This document shows, piece after piece, positions 6,872 to 7,446 of a stretch of DNA of 7,446 nucleotides; within the stretch, counting starts at the first letter, position 1, and each line of letters begins with the position of its first letter. A model generated the notes under the pieces. The model searched no databases. It was given only the letters and a program-made list of their open reading frames with translations, and was not told the DNA's origin. Source of the stretch: an uncultured Clostridia bacterium (GTDB lineage Bacteria; Bacillota; Clostridia; Oscillospirales; Oscillospiraceae). The position numbers were made by a program, and so were the translations under genes. The DNA is taken from positions 1-7,446 of the forward strand of contig CAMHER010000092.1 of the NCBI GenBank assembly GCA_946184215.1, in the 5' to 3' direction.

Positions 6872-6925
6872 TAAAAACAAAAAATCCCAGCAGTCGGGCA
6901 CAAAGAAACGCCTGAGCATACTGGG
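6872..6925 (-). terminator. Terminator-like hairpin between DUF3870 and DUF819 genes (possible attenuator)
   Basis: On the minus strand CCCAG (6925-6921) pairs with CTGGG (6890-6886), and inside it TCAGGC (6915-6910) pairs with GCCCGA (6899-6894) with one mismatch. The stem is followed by ATTTTTTGTTTTT (6885-6873). This fits an intrinsic terminator, with an internal bulge that makes it only moderately stable. It ends the DUF3870 transcript. I see no good promoter between it and DUF819, so the downstream genes may depend on read-through. Confidence 0.65.
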
Positions 6926-6992
6926 TTTCAGCTGCGACGCTGTCGGGGGAACCGACGGCAAGCAGACATGAAGCAGATTTCTATGCAGTTTT
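6926..6992 (-). promoter_or_regulatory. Leader segment with an upstream hairpin that may compete with the terminator
   Basis: After the DUF3870 stop, minus-strand GTCGG (6956-6952) pairs with CCGAC (6946-6942), extended by GC pairs at 6959-6958 and 6940-6939 across one mismatch. The same CCCGAC sequence occurs again in the 3' arm of the terminator (6898-6893). The GTCGG arm could therefore pair with either copy, which would make the two structures exclusive. I do not recognise a known riboswitch or T-box here. The pairing is seen; the switching is inferred. Confidence 0.35.
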
Positions 6993-7322
6993 TCAATCCT
7001 CCATCATGGAGCACCAGCGCTTGAGCGCATCACGATACGCCACCAGCACGGCCTTACGGGAAGAACCGCCGTAGCGCTCGCTAAGCGTCTGTTCCAGCCA
7101 GTCGTCGATGTCCGGAAAACGCTCGCCAAGGAACACCTTGCGCAGGAAGGACTGGGTGGTGTCAATGGTGTGCGTACAGCTGAAGTCCACCACCTCGAGG
7201 GTCTCGTCGTCGACCTCAAAGGCCATGTAAAACGTGCCGTATGTTTTCGTAATGGCGTTGTCCGCATTGGTGCGGGACTCGCCGACTACAAATCTGGTGT
7301 GTACCGCGCCCAAGGGTCTCAC
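6993..7322 (-). CDS. DUF3870 family small protein
   Basis: The sequence from FVVGESRTNADNAITKTYGTFYMAF through VVDFSCTHTIDTTQSFLRKVFLG to YGGSSRKAVLVAYRDALKRW fits DUF3870, a small (about 100 residues) uncharacterised family found mainly in Firmicutes. No signal peptide or membrane segment is present once the start is corrected. The frame is open up to an ATG at 7385, but a consensus promoter (7382-7354) sits inside that extension, so the real start must be downstream. Candidates are GTG at 7322 (109 residues, chosen here) and TTG at 7313 (106 residues, with GGTGA eight bases upstream). A small hairpin, AAGGG-TGAGA-CCCTT (7326-7312), spans both. The gene is the first of the cluster and is followed by a terminator-like hairpin. 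Function is unknown; a regulatory or accessory role for the downstream transporter is possible. Confidence 0.75.
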   Translation of the reverse strand: MRPLGAVHTRFVVGESRTNADNAITKTYGTFYMAFEVDDETLEVVDFSCTHTIDTTQSFLRKVFLGERFPDIDDWLEQTLSERYGGSSRKAVLVAYRDALKRWCSMMED

Positions 7323-7353
7323 CCTTCCCTTTCTGTCATTTTTTACAAAGCCT

Positions 7354-7382
7354 AGTATACTGAATAACGCAAGATTTGTCAA
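7354..7382 (-). promoter_or_regulatory. Consensus sigma-A promoter for the DUF3870-led cluster
   Basis: Minus-strand TTGACA (7382-7377) is a perfect -35 box, and TATACT (7359-7354) is a five-of-six -10 box, with exactly 17 bases between. Transcription should start near 7347, which leaves a leader of about 25-35 bases before the GTG or TTG start. This is the best promoter in the window and the only strong one that I see for the minus-strand cluster. Confidence 0.85.
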
Positions 7383-7405
7383 CATTGTTCAACAGTTTGT
7401 GAACG
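7377..7405 (-). repeat. Repeated TGT-AAC boxes and inverted repeat at the -35 region (possible operator)
   Basis: On the plus strand TGTCAACA (7377-7384), TGTTCAACA (7386-7394) and TGTGAACG (7398-7405) follow one another at steps of 9-12 bases. GTTCA (7387-7391) and TGAAC (7400-7404) form an inverted repeat with an 8-base centre, about one and a half helical turns wide. The first box is the -35 hexamer itself. A repressor or activator site is plausible, but no regulator gene is in the window. Confidence 0.35.
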
Positions 7406-7408
7406 CCG

Positions 7409-7435
7409 TTTTCCCCGCCGCACCGGCCGGGAAAA
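7409..7435. other. GC-rich hairpin upstream of the cluster promoter
   Basis: TTTTCCC (7409-7415) pairs with GGGAAAA (7429-7435), and inside it GCCG (7417-7420) pairs with CGGC (7424-7427) around CAC, with one symmetrical C-C mismatch. It lies just outside the promoter and may be the terminator of whatever gene precedes it, with the A/T ends of the arms acting as the U tract. No further T run follows on either strand, so this is uncertain. Confidence 0.4.
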
Positions 7436-7446
7436 GAGCACTTCTC

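Noticed and set aside
6822..6992. T-box, glutamine or other known riboswitch before DUF819
   Set aside because: I could not find the conserved core of a T-box or the glnA motif in the leader; only the hairpins and the T run are supported.

Overview
The window looks like Gram-positive, gut-type Clostridia (Eubacteriales/Oscillospirales-like). The signs are AGGAGG-type ribosome binding sites 6-8 bases before nearly every start, a consensus sigma-A promoter, an IS21-family element, and a set of protein families (DUF3870, DUF819, PepD, cytoplasmic CapA-like, transglutaminase-like) common in that group. The assignment is inferred from style and families, not from a marker gene. All intact genes are on the minus strand.

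Left part (1-1361): the 5' half of an IS21-family insertion sequence. It holds the first 226 residues of the transposase IstA, then a regulatory hairpin and candidate promoter, then about five ~22-bp subterminal repeats. The element appears to end near 860, where it abuts the 3' remainder of an unrelated, unrecognised gene (to 1361). A plus-strand reading frame runs through the junction and gives a misleading chimeric protein.

Centre and right (1512-7382): a tightly packed minus-strand gene cluster, read from high to low coordinates. A strong promoter (7382-7354) drives a small DUF3870 protein. A leader and terminator-like region (6992-6822) follows, then a DUF819 membrane protein, a cytoplasmic transglutaminase-like protein, a PepD-type M20 dipeptidase and a CapA-like metallophosphoesterase. 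The cluster closes with a strong intrinsic terminator at 1512-1553. Transglutaminase and pepD overlap by four bases (ATGA), and pepD and the CapA gene are 13 bases apart. A perfect 13-bp stem-loop separates DUF819 from the transglutaminase gene.

Working hypothesis (inference): the membrane protein moves a peptide-like or amino-acid-derived substrate and the three soluble proteins process it in the cytoplasm, with DUF819-and-downstream expression set by read-through at the 6886-6925 hairpin. The two distal genes (pepD, CapA) are visibly richer in G+C than the two proximal ones, so the cluster may have been assembled from parts with different histories.
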